DNA of 64,000 nt from Halorubrum laminariae (GTDB taxonomy: Archaea > Halobacteriota > Halobacteria > Halobacteriales > Haloferacaceae), in contig NZ_JANHDL010000006.1 in assembly GCF_024494655.1 (NCBI RefSeq), positions 124,001-188,000 of the forward strand. The letters are read 5' to 3'. A model generated the notes under the pieces. It was not told where the DNA came from. It did no database searches and saw only the letters and a program-made list of their open reading frames with translations. Positions 51,106 through 59,517 of the stretch are shown here, piece by piece. Made by a program: the position numbers and the translations under genes. Within the stretch, counting starts at the first letter, position 1. The number at the start of each line of letters is the position of its first letter.

Positions 51106-52560
51106 GTTGACATCCTCCTCCGCCTTCAGGCGGAGGAATCCCGAGCGTTGGGATATTAGAGTTTGCAGTCTCCCTGCCCTCTCGGTGTGAACCGTCCGCT
51201 CTCGCGGTCGAACAGGAAGACTCCGGGCTGTGCCAACCAGCCGTTACTCATATCCCCCGTCGGGGGACTCTGAGTTATCTTTCGCCGGATATTCACCGCA
51301 CCGTTCACGTCCGCGTTCATCGTCGTTTCGCACGATTCACAGATGTACAGACCTCGCTCCACGCGGTTCGTATCTCGAATCTGGCCGCAACACGAACACG
51401 TCTTGCTCGTGTTCTCCTCGTCCACACGATCAACAAGAATGCCGTGTTCCTCGGCCTTATATTCGAGCAGACGAGCGAATCGGTCGAACTCCCACCCGTG
51501 CAACTTCTTATTTCCCGACGCACCCCAGTGCCGCGAGTCACCGTTCTCGTCTTCGCGGATGTCGCTGAGGTCGCCAACTGCCATCTTCTCCACACCTTCT
51601 TCGGCACATCGCTCAACGATGTGTTTGCTGAGGGTGTGGAGGAAGTGGTCTTTGCGCCGGGAGAGTTTCCGCCGAGCCCTCCGCGCACGCTTCGATGGCC
51701 CGTTCTCGCCTTCGGTCTGGTACTCCTCACGGGTGAAGTAGTGCTTGTCCTCTTTCAGCGTGTTCCCCGGATACAACTCCGAGGGGCCGTCCTCGTAGTT
51801 GATAGCGAGGTAGTTGCTGATGCCGAGGTCGATTCCCGCTGTCTTGTCGCCGGGAGCGTCTTCAACGGGGAGTTCTTTCTTACAGACGAGGTGGAGTTCC
51901 CAGCGGTCGCCGTTGTAGACGGCACGCACCTGCTGGATGTTCTCCACCTGTACGTCGGGTCGAGTTTCGTACTCGGCGAGGATGAAGTCAGACCGACTCT
52001 GCTTCAGGTTGAAGCCCTTCGAGAGCCGGAGTTGACTATGTTTGTCGTCGTGTTTGATGGCTCGTTTCTTCCACGTGACGGTGGAGCGTGGGTGTCGGTC
52101 GCCACGTTTCCTGTAGCCCGGTGGGTTGTTGCCGTCGTCGGAGTTGTACCACCCGGTGAACGCCTCTGCAAGTTCTTCGAGAACTCGCTGACTTGACTGA
52201 GAATGCAGGTCACTGTAGCGTTCGTGGTCTTTCAACTCCGATTTCAACTCGGCTTCGTCGGGGATCTCACCGTCCTCATCCCATCGGCCTTGGATATAGT
52301 AGCGTCCGGCGTTCCACAGTTTCGACGCAGAGAACCCGCACTGGTCGAGGTCGTCACGAACCTGACTGTGGTTCGTGATTCTGGCGACGTATGTACGGGT
52401 CGTCTCCAGCATCGTACTGTGTTCATAATGAGTTATGAGTATATTCTATTAAAGCCTATGTCTGGCGTGGAATATCCGGCCTTGTTGGTACCTGTGGAAC
52501 GTGTCACTGAGTGACGGCGCGTATCCACGGCCTGAAGGCCGTGGTATTGCGCCTGCTCCG
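51106..52560 (-). mobile_element. IS1341-type (IS200/IS605 family) element with tnpB only
   Basis: The tnpB gene is flanked by sub-terminal hairpins typical of the family: cctccgcc-ttca-ggcggagg at 51117-51136 on the left (right end of the element in transcription sense) and ccacggcc-tgaa-ggccgtgg at 52525-52544 on the other. No tnpA is present, so movement would need a transposase elsewhere. Exact ends are estimated, not proven. The region overlapping the tnpB 3' end and right-end hairpin is where an omega RNA would lie. Confidence 0.75.
51156..52412 (-). CDS. tnpB: RNA-guided nuclease TnpB (OrfB, IS1341-type)
   Basis: A 418-residue protein with the RuvC triad visible: Asp in TAGIDLGISNYLAI, Glu in VDRVDEENTSKTC and Asp in ETTMNADVNGAVNIRR. 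The zinc finger is CSCCGQIRDTNRVERGLYICESC. The N-terminal HTH/REC region shows RYYIQGRWDEDGEIPDEAELKSELKDH. TnpB enzymes are guided by an omega RNA from the element's right end and cut DNA next to a short motif. It appears intact. Upstream DNA (52413-52480) is AT-rich and provides its promoter. Confidence 0.92.
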   Translation of the reverse strand: MLETTRTYVARITNHSQVRDDLDQCGFSASKLWNAGRYYIQGRWDEDGEIPDEAELKSELKDHERYSDLHSQSSQRVLEELAEAFTGWYNSDDGNNPPGYRKRGDRHPRSTVTWKKRAIKHDDKHSQLRLSKGFNLKQSRSDFILAEYETRPDVQVENIQQVRAVYNGDRWELHLVCKKELPVEDAPGDKTAGIDLGISNYLAINYEDGPSELYPGNTLKEDKHYFTREEYQTEGENGPSKRARRARRKLSRRKDHFLHTLSKHIVERCAEEGVEKMAVGDLSDIREDENGDSRHWGASGNKKLHGWEFDRFARLLEYKAEEHGILVDRVDEENTSKTCSCCGQIRDTNRVERGLYICESCETTMNADVNGAVNIRRKITQSPPTGDMSNGWLAQPGVFLFDRESGRFTPRGQGDCKL

Positions 52561-52580
52561 CGTATAATGAGGTAGTTCGG

Positions 52581-53774
52581 CTACTCTTCGGTCAGCACGT
52601 CTTTGACGACGCTCGGATCTTCTAACAGTTGGTGTTTGGTGTAGCTGCCCTCGGCGCTCCCGCCACTGTGTTTCGATTGTTCGATGATGTCGAGAAAGGC
52701 GTGTTCTTTGAGCAAATCACGAACGCGTCGAAGAGAGAGGCTGTCTGATCCCTCCTGACGACAGATGTTCTCGTATATTTCGTATACCCGACTCGTCCGG
52801 AATCCATCTTGACGCCCGGAAGAGAGCGAAAGGAGTGCGAGCGCTTGAAGCACGTATCGCGAGTGCGGCGTCGATCCCCGGATGAGTTCGCGAAATCGAT
52901 CGGTTTCCGCGCGCTCGCGGGCCTGTGTGACGAATCCTTCGCGAACGGTCGGCTCGCCGTTCGACTGGGCGATCTCGCCAGCGTATCTGAGGATGTCGAT
53001 GGCCTTTCGCGCGTCACCGTGTTCACGGGCGGCGAGCGCCGCTGCGCGCGGTATCGTCGACGGTTCGAGCACCTCATCGTGGAACGCGTCGGCGCGGGCC
53101 TGCATGATCTCTCTGAGCTGGTTCGCGTCATACGGCGGGAAGACAAACTCACGCTCACAGAGGCTCGATTTGACGCGTTCGTCCATGCGGTCTTTGTACT
53201 GGATCTTGTTGCTGATCCCGATGACACCGAGTTTACAATCGGTGATCTTTCCGGCCTCACCGGCTCGGGAGAGTTGCATCAAGATGGCATCGTCGTCGAG
53301 CTTATCGATCTCGTCGAGAATGATGAGTACAACATCGTAGCGTTGGTCGAGGATGCGCCAGAGTCGTTTGTAGTACGTCGACGTGGATAATCCCTTATCC
53401 GGAACGTTAATTCCAGTCATGTCGGGGTCGTTGACGCTATCTGCGATGGTTTGAACGGCCTGCGTCTCCGTGGTGTCTTGTGCACAGTCTACGTAGGCGA
53501 ACATCGCGTTGACATCTTCTTCGCCGGCCGTAGAGACGAGCCGCTTCGAGACGTACTTCGCACAAAGCGACTTTCCAGTACCCGTTTTCCCGTAGATGAG
53601 TACGTTGCTCGGGCTCTGTCCGAAGATTGCCGGATTAACCGCCGTGGCGAGGTTCGATATCTCGTCGTCACGGCCGACGATCCGTCCCTCGCCGGGGAGA
53701 TGGCTGATCTCTAGCAGTTCCTTGTTCGCGAATATCGGATCCTCCCTAGTGAAGAGGTCGTCCGCTGCGTCCAT
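52581..53774 (-). CDS. orc1: Orc1/Cdc6 replication initiator
   Basis: A 397-residue AAA+ initiator that binds origin boxes and loads MCM. Walker A is GKTGTGKS (residues 62-69), Walker B is LIILDEIDKL, sensor 1 is LGVIGISNKI and sensor 2 lies in REHGDARKAIDILRYAGEIA. The C-terminal winged helix runs from SRYVLQALALLSLSSGRQDGFRTSRVYEIYENICRQEGSDSLSLRRVRDLLKEHAFLDI. ATG at 53774; the frame continues upstream through the origin but that part is not coding. Its promoter overlaps an origin box, so it may regulate itself. Confidence 0.97.
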   Translation of the reverse strand: MDAADDLFTREDPIFANKELLEISHLPGEGRIVGRDDEISNLATAVNPAIFGQSPSNVLIYGKTGTGKSLCAKYVSKRLVSTAGEEDVNAMFAYVDCAQDTTETQAVQTIADSVNDPDMTGINVPDKGLSTSTYYKRLWRILDQRYDVVLIILDEIDKLDDDAILMQLSRAGEAGKITDCKLGVIGISNKIQYKDRMDERVKSSLCEREFVFPPYDANQLREIMQARADAFHDEVLEPSTIPRAAALAAREHGDARKAIDILRYAGEIAQSNGEPTVREGFVTQARERAETDRFRELIRGSTPHSRYVLQALALLSLSSGRQDGFRTSRVYEIYENICRQEGSDSLSLRRVRDLLKEHAFLDIIEQSKHSGGSAEGSYTKHQLLEDPSVVKDVLTEE

Positions 53775-53781
53775 GGAGGGG

Positions 53782-53803
53782 ACACCGTGTTTCCGGTGAA
53801 ATG
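53782..53803 (+). other. origin recognition box 1 (direct)
   Basis: 22-bp box, acaccgtgtttccggtgaaa + tg. It starts eight bases upstream of the orc1 ATG, so the initiator could repress its own gene here. It matches box 2 at 21 of 22 positions. Confidence 0.85.
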
Positions 53804-53841
53804 TATTCCGCTTCGAGTGGGGGAATTTCGGTTTGAGACAC

Positions 53842-53863
53842 ACACCGTATTTCCGGTGAAATG
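53842..53863 (+). other. origin recognition box 2 (direct)
   Basis: 22-bp box, acaccgtatttccggtgaaa + tg, 60 bases from box 1 in the same orientation. Confidence 0.85.
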
Positions 53864-54088
53864 GGCGGGGAAGAGTAAAGTGAGGTGGAGTAGGGTAGGA
53901 GCGGATAATGTGAGAAACGAGGATACAGTAAGAGAGAATAGACACAAAACGACTAAAATGAAAACAGTGGAGAGGAGTAGTCTGACCCATCAGAAACGTA
54001 GTCTAATCGGCCGAAGATGTAGGTAATTTCACTGGGGCGTAGTTAGATCCGCTAGGAGCAGAATTAGACCCACTAGAAGCGTGATAGA

Positions 54089-54107
54089 TTCACCGGAAAC
54101 GTGGTGT
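54089..54107 (-). other. divergent origin-box-like sequence (inverted)
   Basis: ttcaccggaaacgtggtgt matches the inverted box at 54459-54480 at 16 of 19 positions. It lies at the end of a degenerate 20-21 bp ladder that starts at 54024 (aatttcactggggcg). Confidence 0.6.
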
Positions 54108-54122
54108 CAATCTGTCCACGTG

Positions 54123-54203
54123 GATATCTGGTCCGCGTAGATATCTGGTCCGCGTAGATATCTGGTCCGCGTAGATATCTGGTCCGCGTAGATATCTGGT
54201 TCG
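54123..54203. repeat. 17-bp iterons in the origin
   Basis: Four exact 17-bp copies (gatatctggtccgcgta) at 54123-54190 and a fifth partial copy to about 54203. Each contains the palindrome GATATC. Repeats like these could bind a replication protein or help unwind DNA. Confidence 0.9.
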
Positions 54204-54458
54204 GGAAGGCCCAGATCGGTTTAATAGTTGATGATAGTTGATGTGACCGTATCGTGTTCGCCGCTACGGTGAGTATAGAGAAACACGTCTAGTAGCAGGA
54301 TTGCATTTCCGATGAAACTAGCGCTGTCGCTATTATGCTAGTCGCTGATCCACTTAGTGGACGATACACAGATGTAATATAAATAATTAGTGAAATCATC
54401 TACCGTCGAAAATTCCGGCAGAGCAGAAACCAACGCTCACAATCCACCCACCGCCACC

Positions 54459-54480
54459 CATTTCACCGGAAATACGGTGT
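54459..54480 (-). other. origin recognition box 3 (inverted)
   Basis: catttcaccggaaatacggt + gt is the exact reverse complement of box 2. It lies ~250 bases before the neighbouring gene and faces the two direct boxes across the AT-rich zone. Confidence 0.85.
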
Positions 54481-54728
54481 GCCACTCCCGTCATAATGTC
54501 TCTATTATCCATCGACGTTTCTCTAAAAAATATTCAGACATCGTGGAAGTAGGACGCTCAGACGCCGTGGAATATCGTGTGTTAATCGTGATCGCTGCTG
54601 CGAACTCGTAAATCCTGTTTTCGACACGTGTGTGGTACTCACGATGTACAAACAGTGTACGACGTTCACACAGATTCAGTGATACAGTGATACACAGACG
54701 TTTACCCCGCAGAGACCGACACACCGGT

Positions 54729-55547
54729 ATGAAAGTTCGCGGCGAACGCGAGTGCCAACAATGCGGAACACGCTGGTCGTATTACGAGACGGGGTCCATC
54801 GAGTGTCCCGAGTGTGAGAGCCTGCGGAGCGTCGGGTTGAACGATCGAACTACACATACCGACACCCCCGTGAAACTCGATCTCAGCGCCCATCAGTCTC
54901 GGTTCGGCGAGGCACATGAGACGCTGCCGAAAGATGGTGTCACAGAGCTAAAAACCGACATCCGCGAGTACACGCGCAAGCGGGGGTTTATTCGAGGTGG
55001 CGAACTGCTCACACTCGATTCCGCCTACCTCGCAGCGCGCGAACTACTCGAAGCAGTTGATATCTACGATCGGATACGCGACCCGACTGACACCGAGCGC
55101 GAGTACCTTTTCAGCCTTCTGGCCGGTGCAGCAGACGGAGTTCGTCCCCCGACCGAAGACGTTCCCGAATCGCTCCGAAAAGCGCGTGGTATGGCAACTG
55201 TGCACGCAGTGGAGGAGTATCGAAGAGATCTCCTTGTATATCTTGACGAACTGGAGTCGCGAGAGGTGTCAGACGACACCGTCAGCAGCGAGACGGATCG
55301 TGACGCGGTTGGTGAGACCGTTAAACGTGACAGCGATACCGCTGCTTCTCGATCGTCTCTCGCCCAGAACGTGCTCGAACAACTCCGTGATCGTACGAAA
55401 CGCGTCGAAGCGCTCGGTGGTGACGTATCTCCCACCGATGCCGATGCTCTCGTCAACGCGGCGAACGCGATCGGCGAGTTCATCAGAAACGGCGACGACA
55501 TCGCCCTCACCCGGGCACAAGACACGCTTTCTGAACAATCGATTTAG
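54729..55547 (+). CDS. zinc-ribbon protein beside the origin (DUF7117-like / Oap-type)
   Basis: A 272-residue protein. The N-terminal zinc ribbon (CQQCGTRWSYYETGSIECPECESL) is followed by a region starting LDLSAHQSRFGEAHETLPKDGVTELKTDIREYTRKRGFIRGGELLTLDSAYLAARELLEAVDIYDRIRDPTDTEREYLFSLLAGAADGVRPP. The C-terminal third is acidic and helical. Its place facing orc1 across the origin agrees with an origin-associated gene conserved in haloarchaea, which I recall as Oap proteins; that name is not certain. A role in replication is inferred from position. Confidence 0.75.
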   Translation: MKVRGERECQQCGTRWSYYETGSIECPECESLRSVGLNDRTTHTDTPVKLDLSAHQSRFGEAHETLPKDGVTELKTDIREYTRKRGFIRGGELLTLDSAYLAARELLEAVDIYDRIRDPTDTEREYLFSLLAGAADGVRPPTEDVPESLRKARGMATVHAVEEYRRDLLVYLDELESREVSDDTVSSETDRDAVGETVKRDSDTAASRSSLAQNVLEQLRDRTKRVEALGGDVSPTDADALVNAANAIGEFIRNGDDIALTRAQDTLSEQSI

Positions 55548-55939
55548 GAGAGATAACCGGCATCGCTGAGCGTCTGTACTCGGCCGATACTCAGTGAACG
55601 TCTGTACTCGGCCGATACTCAGTGAACGCTCGATAGAACGGATTCTCTCAGTCGACTAATCGGTAGCGCGGAGTTCCCCTCCTCACGACTGTGGTCAGCT
55701 TCAGACTTAGCAGGCTTTCATCCCATCAGAGCCGACTTACACCGTCCATCTTCATGACAGTAAGATCCCTACGGTGGTATCATTTTCACACTGAATCAGA
55801 TCCTCACACCGAAGTCAGTTCCCGAAGCGAAACTGATCCCGAAGCGAAACTGATCCCGAAGCGAAACTGGTCTCAAAACCAAAATCAACGCTGATACTTA
55901 CGGGAATACATTGACTGTCTCCCGAGCGGACACAGATCT
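55548..55939. repeat. intergenic region with two kinds of tandem repeat
   Basis: 392 bases without a gene. Two 28-bp units (cgtctgtactcggccgatac + tcagtgaa) at 55571-55626, and three 17-bp units (cccgaagcgaaactgat) at 55821-55871. Their location next to the origin suggests they are part of its flank, though neither resembles an origin box. No promoter was recognised with confidence, although one must exist for the small gene that follows. Confidence 0.9.
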
Positions 55940-56167
55940 ATGGTGCGGTTCGATATCCATGACCACCGTCACGCGCTCAAACAGCTGAAAGACACCGGCG
56001 AGACAAGCCTCTGGGAGAACCGAAAAAATATCTCTTGCCCGGTCTGTGAGGATCCGTTCACGCGTCTGTTTACCATGTCCGAAGACAAAATGATATTCCC
56101 CGAAAACGACGGCGCACGGTTTTGTCTCCTCCGTGACGACGACGCGATCCACCTCTTCCGCCACTGA
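55940..56167 (+). CDS. small Cys-containing haloarchaeal protein (DUF7385-like)
   Basis: A 75-residue protein, MVRFDIHDHRHALKQLKDTGETSLWENRKNISCPVCEDPFTRLFTMSEDKMIFPENDGARFCLLRDDDAIHLFRH. It has one CPVC pair, a third Cys in ARFCLL and several His, suggesting metal binding. I recall this family as DUF7385, related to proteins near flagellar clusters. The recall is uncertain and no function is known. Confidence 0.78.
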   Translation: MVRFDIHDHRHALKQLKDTGETSLWENRKNISCPVCEDPFTRLFTMSEDKMIFPENDGARFCLLRDDDAIHLFRH

Positions 56168-56229
56168 TCCCACGTGATGACCATTCAACCTACAAGTTGT
56201 CAGTTACCGACTACTTGAACCGCTCGAAG

Positions 56230-57915
56230 TCAGTCATCGCCCGCTGGATCGACATCGCGCGTGGGATCGTCGATATACCGCTCGGACCACGTACCACGTG
56301 CGAACCACGCGACGCCGACGGCCGCCCCGAGGATGTTTCCGATCGCCATCCCGACCCAGACCCCAGTTTCGCCCCACCCGGCGACGAAGACGAGGTAGGA
56401 AACACTCGCGACTCGGCCAACCCAGAGCGTGAGAATCGAGATAACCATCGCTGTCTTCGTGTTCCCGGCACCGCGGAACGCGCCGAGAATGACCTGCGAA
56501 ACGCCGATGAACGCGAACTCGACCGATCGGATCCGCACGTACTCGACGGCGTACGAGATGGTCGCGGGCGCGTCGGGAACATCTCCCAGAAACACGCCGA
56601 CGATCGGCTCTGTGAACGTGACAGCGACGACGGCAACGAGGAACATGACGCCCGCGCCGGTCCCGGCGGCGAGTCTGACCGCACGCGCCGCGCGGTCGGC
56701 GCGATCGGCACCGAGGTTCTGGCCAACCATCGTGTCGATCGCCCGTCCGAGCCCCATCGCGGGGAGGAACACGAGAGAGATGAGTCGGTTCCCTAGCCCG
56801 TACGCGGCGACAACCGGTGGCGAGAACGTCACGATCATGGCGGTGAGTGTGATCATCGCCAGCGCGCTCGTCGTCTGCTCGACGCTGGAGGGGAGTCCGA
56901 GACGGAAGATGTCACCGATGAACTCCGTGTCTGGCCGGAGGTGTTCGAGGCCGACCGTCGGACCGAGGTCGGTCGCGAACAACACCCATACGCCGATCGC
57001 GGTGGCAACCCCACGGGAGAAGATCGTCGCTATCGCAGCGCCCTCGATCCCGAGTCCGGTGAACCCGGTTGCTGCGAGCGCGGACGCTTGAATCGTCAGC
57101 GGATCGAGCGACGAAACGATCGGAACTTCGGTGAGCCACCCGAAGAGCGGATTGTCCGCGAATCCAAATATCAAAAACGGGTCGAGGAGCACGTTCAGGA
57201 AGACGGACACGATCATCACTGCCATCGGTGTTCGGGTATCTCCGTATCCGCGCATCAGTGCGGAGAAGACGAAGAAACCGAACATCAGCGGAATCCCGGC
57301 GAAGATAACTTCCATATAGTCTGCGGCGAGGGGAATGACCGCCGCAGCCGTCTGTGGATCGCTCGGGAGAAGTTCCAGAGCGGGACGGGTGTAGAGGTAG
57401 CCGCCGACGCCGATAAACACCGATAGGATCGCGACGGTGACCATCGTCTGTCCGGCGACAAGCCCCGCGGACTGATCGCCGTCGGCACCGGTGTACTGTG
57501 CCACAAGTATCGCACCCGCGGTCGTGAACCCGCCGGCGACGGCAATGAGTAGGAATATCAGCGGAAACGCAAGGCTGATCGCGCCGACCGCGTCAGCTGA
57601 TAACCGCCCCAGATACAGGGTGTCGACGACGTTGTACGTCACCTGTAGCAACTGGATCATCACGATCGGCCACGCAAGGCGGAACAGAGGTCCAACGAGG
57701 CTCCCTTCCGTGATCGACTCCACAGAAATTCCGGCGTCGCTCATCGTGTCGTCGTCAGAGGTCTTCTCACCTCCGTCCGATACGTCGTCAGATATCCCCT
57801 CATCGACGCTTGATGTGTCGTCATCTGTCCGACCACCGCCGGTCGCTGTAGTTTCGTCGGACGAGGTATCGGACTGATCGGAGCCTGACGACTCCTTGGA
57901 GGGCTCGTCACTCAC
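56230..57915 (-). CDS. MATE-family efflux transporter
   Basis: A 561-residue exporter with about twelve TM helices, driven by a cation gradient. Conserved segments: LFRLAWPIVMIQLLQVTYNVVDTLYLGRLSADAVGAISLAFPL in helices 1-2, AGGFTTAGAILVAQYTGA, MRGYGDTRTPMAVMIVSVFLNVLLDPFLIFG and the second-half repeat ending ILGAFRGAGNTKTAMVISILTLWVGRV. The first ~56 residues are an acidic Ser/Thr/Asp tail that may be intracellular; a start at MSDAGISVES is possible. GTG start is used here. AT-rich DNA lies upstream. Confidence 0.94.
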   Translation of the reverse strand: MSDEPSKESSGSDQSDTSSDETTATGGGRTDDDTSSVDEGISDDVSDGGEKTSDDDTMSDAGISVESITEGSLVGPLFRLAWPIVMIQLLQVTYNVVDTLYLGRLSADAVGAISLAFPLIFLLIAVAGGFTTAGAILVAQYTGADGDQSAGLVAGQTMVTVAILSVFIGVGGYLYTRPALELLPSDPQTAAAVIPLAADYMEVIFAGIPLMFGFFVFSALMRGYGDTRTPMAVMIVSVFLNVLLDPFLIFGFADNPLFGWLTEVPIVSSLDPLTIQASALAATGFTGLGIEGAAIATIFSRGVATAIGVWVLFATDLGPTVGLEHLRPDTEFIGDIFRLGLPSSVEQTTSALAMITLTAMIVTFSPPVVAAYGLGNRLISLVFLPAMGLGRAIDTMVGQNLGADRADRAARAVRLAAGTGAGVMFLVAVVAVTFTEPIVGVFLGDVPDAPATISYAVEYVRIRSVEFAFIGVSQVILGAFRGAGNTKTAMVISILTLWVGRVASVSYLVFVAGWGETGVWVGMAIGNILGAAVGVAWFARGTWSERYIDDPTRDVDPAGDD

Positions 57916-58125
57916 TCGTATATATAGGGAGATTGTAGCGCATCACCTTTCCGATCCGCGCGCGGTAGAGCCTGCACCATCATCAGCATCGTATAGATAA
58001 CATCAAAATTTGTACAATAAAAAGACAATATATCAACTATATATCAACAATGTATCATCAGTAAATATACAGAATTCGGGATTATAAACCAGAACACGTA
58101 TCGGATGCCCGGACCGTCGGTCACG
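57916..58125. promoter_or_regulatory. AT-rich gap upstream of the MATE gene
   Basis: 210 bases, GC-poor from ~58005 to ~58085, between the MscS stop and the MATE start. It contains TATA-like runs (aatatatcaactatatatc, 58027-58046) and repeated tatcaa motifs. It should hold the MATE promoter and MscS terminator. No repeat array was found. Confidence 0.6.
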
Positions 58126-59364
58126 TCACGACGAGGAGTTTCCATCACCCTCATCAGCCGAGACATCATCGGGGCGGCGTCCGACCGCGTTTTGGCCGCC
58201 TCCCGTGTCTCTCTCACTTCCAGTATCGGTATGCTCAGCAGAGCCGCTTGTGTCCGGGGTTCCCATGTCGTTGTCGTCTAGAATTCGATCGTCGATCGCG
58301 GTCTCGTCGTCATCCTCGTCGGCAGGGACCGCGTCGGCGGCATCCTCCGCAGCAATATCCTCGTCGGCGACATCGGCCTTGAACTCCTCTGTGGTGGGGC
58401 CGTCACCGCTGGCGGCATCGGCGGGTCCGTCGATGCGGGCCACGCCGGACGTGTCGTCGAAGACGAGGTGGCGGTGCGGGTACGCCATCTCGACATCGGC
58501 GTCGGCGAGCCGCTCGCGGATTCGAGTGTTCACGTCGGACTGCACCTTCGCGAGCTTGTAGGGCTTTTTCACCCAGTAGCGGAGCCGGAGTAACACCCCG
58601 TCGTCGCCGAACTCGTGCAATCGACAGTCGGGGCTGGCCGTGTACCGAGCGACACCCACGCGGATGTCCGGACCGCCGTCGATCACGGCGTCGCAGTCGC
58701 GCGCGCCCCGTTCGATGAGACGACGCGCTTCGGGAATGTCGCTCTCGTAGGTGACGAGCACGTCGATCGTCCGACGCGTCCGTTCGTCTTCGGCCGAGAA
58801 ATTCGTCACATCGCGCTCGCGCATGGTCCCGTTCGGCACGACGATGAACGTGTTATCGAGCGTGAATATCTTCGTGTAGCGGATCGTGATATCATCGACG
58901 AATCCGGTCGTTCCGTTCTCCAGTTCGATCATGTCGCCGATTTCGAACGGCTGATCGGCGAGCACGAAGATTCCGTTGATGAAGTTCCCCACGATCGGTG
59001 CGAGGATGATACCGATCACGGCGGAAAAGACCGCAGTTCCGAGAAGCAGATCGGCGAACTGGAAGCCGGCAACTCCGAGTCCGATAAGCGTCGCGAGCGT
59101 GATCGTTCCGACTCGGACTCCCCGAACGATGGTCTGTGCGACGCTCTGTCGAGACACTCGACGCGCAACCGGCCGACCGATGAGCCGTACGAGAAACTTC
59201 GACACGAGTACGCCGATTCCGGCGGATACGAGAACGATCAGCAGTCCCGAGCCCGGAAGCGACGACAACGCCGGTCCCGGAAGCGACGGCAGCCGCGCGA
59301 CCCAGTCCGCAAACGGGATCGCGGCGGCGTTCGCGGTGAGACCGATCGCGTCGGGGCGCGTCAT
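58126..59364 (-). CDS. MscS-family mechanosensitive channel
   Basis: About 412 residues from ATG 59364 (MTRPDAIGLTANAAAIPFADWVARLPSLPG). Two or three N-terminal TM helices (SGLLIVLVSAGIGVLVSKFLVRLIG; RVGTITLATLIGLGVAGFQFADLL) are followed by the pore helix and MscS beta domain: VFSAVIGIILAPIVGNFINGIFVLADQPFEIGDMIELENGTTGFVDDITIRYTKIFTLDNTFIVVPNGTMRERDVTNFS. The C-terminal ~110 residues are acidic and unstructured. It opens under osmotic downshock to release solutes. A longer frame starts at 59442. Confidence 0.93.
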   Translation of the reverse strand: MTRPDAIGLTANAAAIPFADWVARLPSLPGPALSSLPGSGLLIVLVSAGIGVLVSKFLVRLIGRPVARRVSRQSVAQTIVRGVRVGTITLATLIGLGVAGFQFADLLLGTAVFSAVIGIILAPIVGNFINGIFVLADQPFEIGDMIELENGTTGFVDDITIRYTKIFTLDNTFIVVPNGTMRERDVTNFSAEDERTRRTIDVLVTYESDIPEARRLIERGARDCDAVIDGGPDIRVGVARYTASPDCRLHEFGDDGVLLRLRYWVKKPYKLAKVQSDVNTRIRERLADADVEMAYPHRHLVFDDTSGVARIDGPADAASGDGPTTEEFKADVADEDIAAEDAADAVPADEDDDETAIDDRILDDNDMGTPDTSGSAEHTDTGSERDTGGGQNAVGRRPDDVSADEGDGNSSS

Positions 59365-59517
59365 AGCGAATCTGCCGTCGGCCACCCGAAAAAGGGTTTC
59401 TCCCGAGGGGTTCCCGAGAATCCCGACGACTCTCACCACCATTCACTCTCTTCTCCATTCACCCTCATCGTATCCCATCCGGGAAATGATTAACACCTCG
59501 ACTACCGAATTCCAAGT

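Larger units (their letters stand above)
53775..54728. other. replication origin region (oriC type) next to orc1
   Basis: About 950 bases with no gene, between orc1 and a conserved gene. Two direct origin boxes lie next to orc1 and an inverted one ~600 bases away; between them are a degenerate box ladder (54024-54107), 17-bp iterons (54123-54203) and an AT-rich stretch (54370-54400, with gtaatataaataattag) that could unwind. This arrangement is the haloarchaeal origin plan. Activity is inferred, not shown by sequence alone. Confidence 0.88.

Noticed and set aside
52581..53990. Longer Orc1 with 72 extra N-terminal residues
   Set aside because: The extra part is translated from the origin boxes; the MDAADDLF start fits the family.
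54123..54203. CRISPR array
   Set aside because: Repeat units are contiguous without spacers; the same holds for all other arrays in the window.
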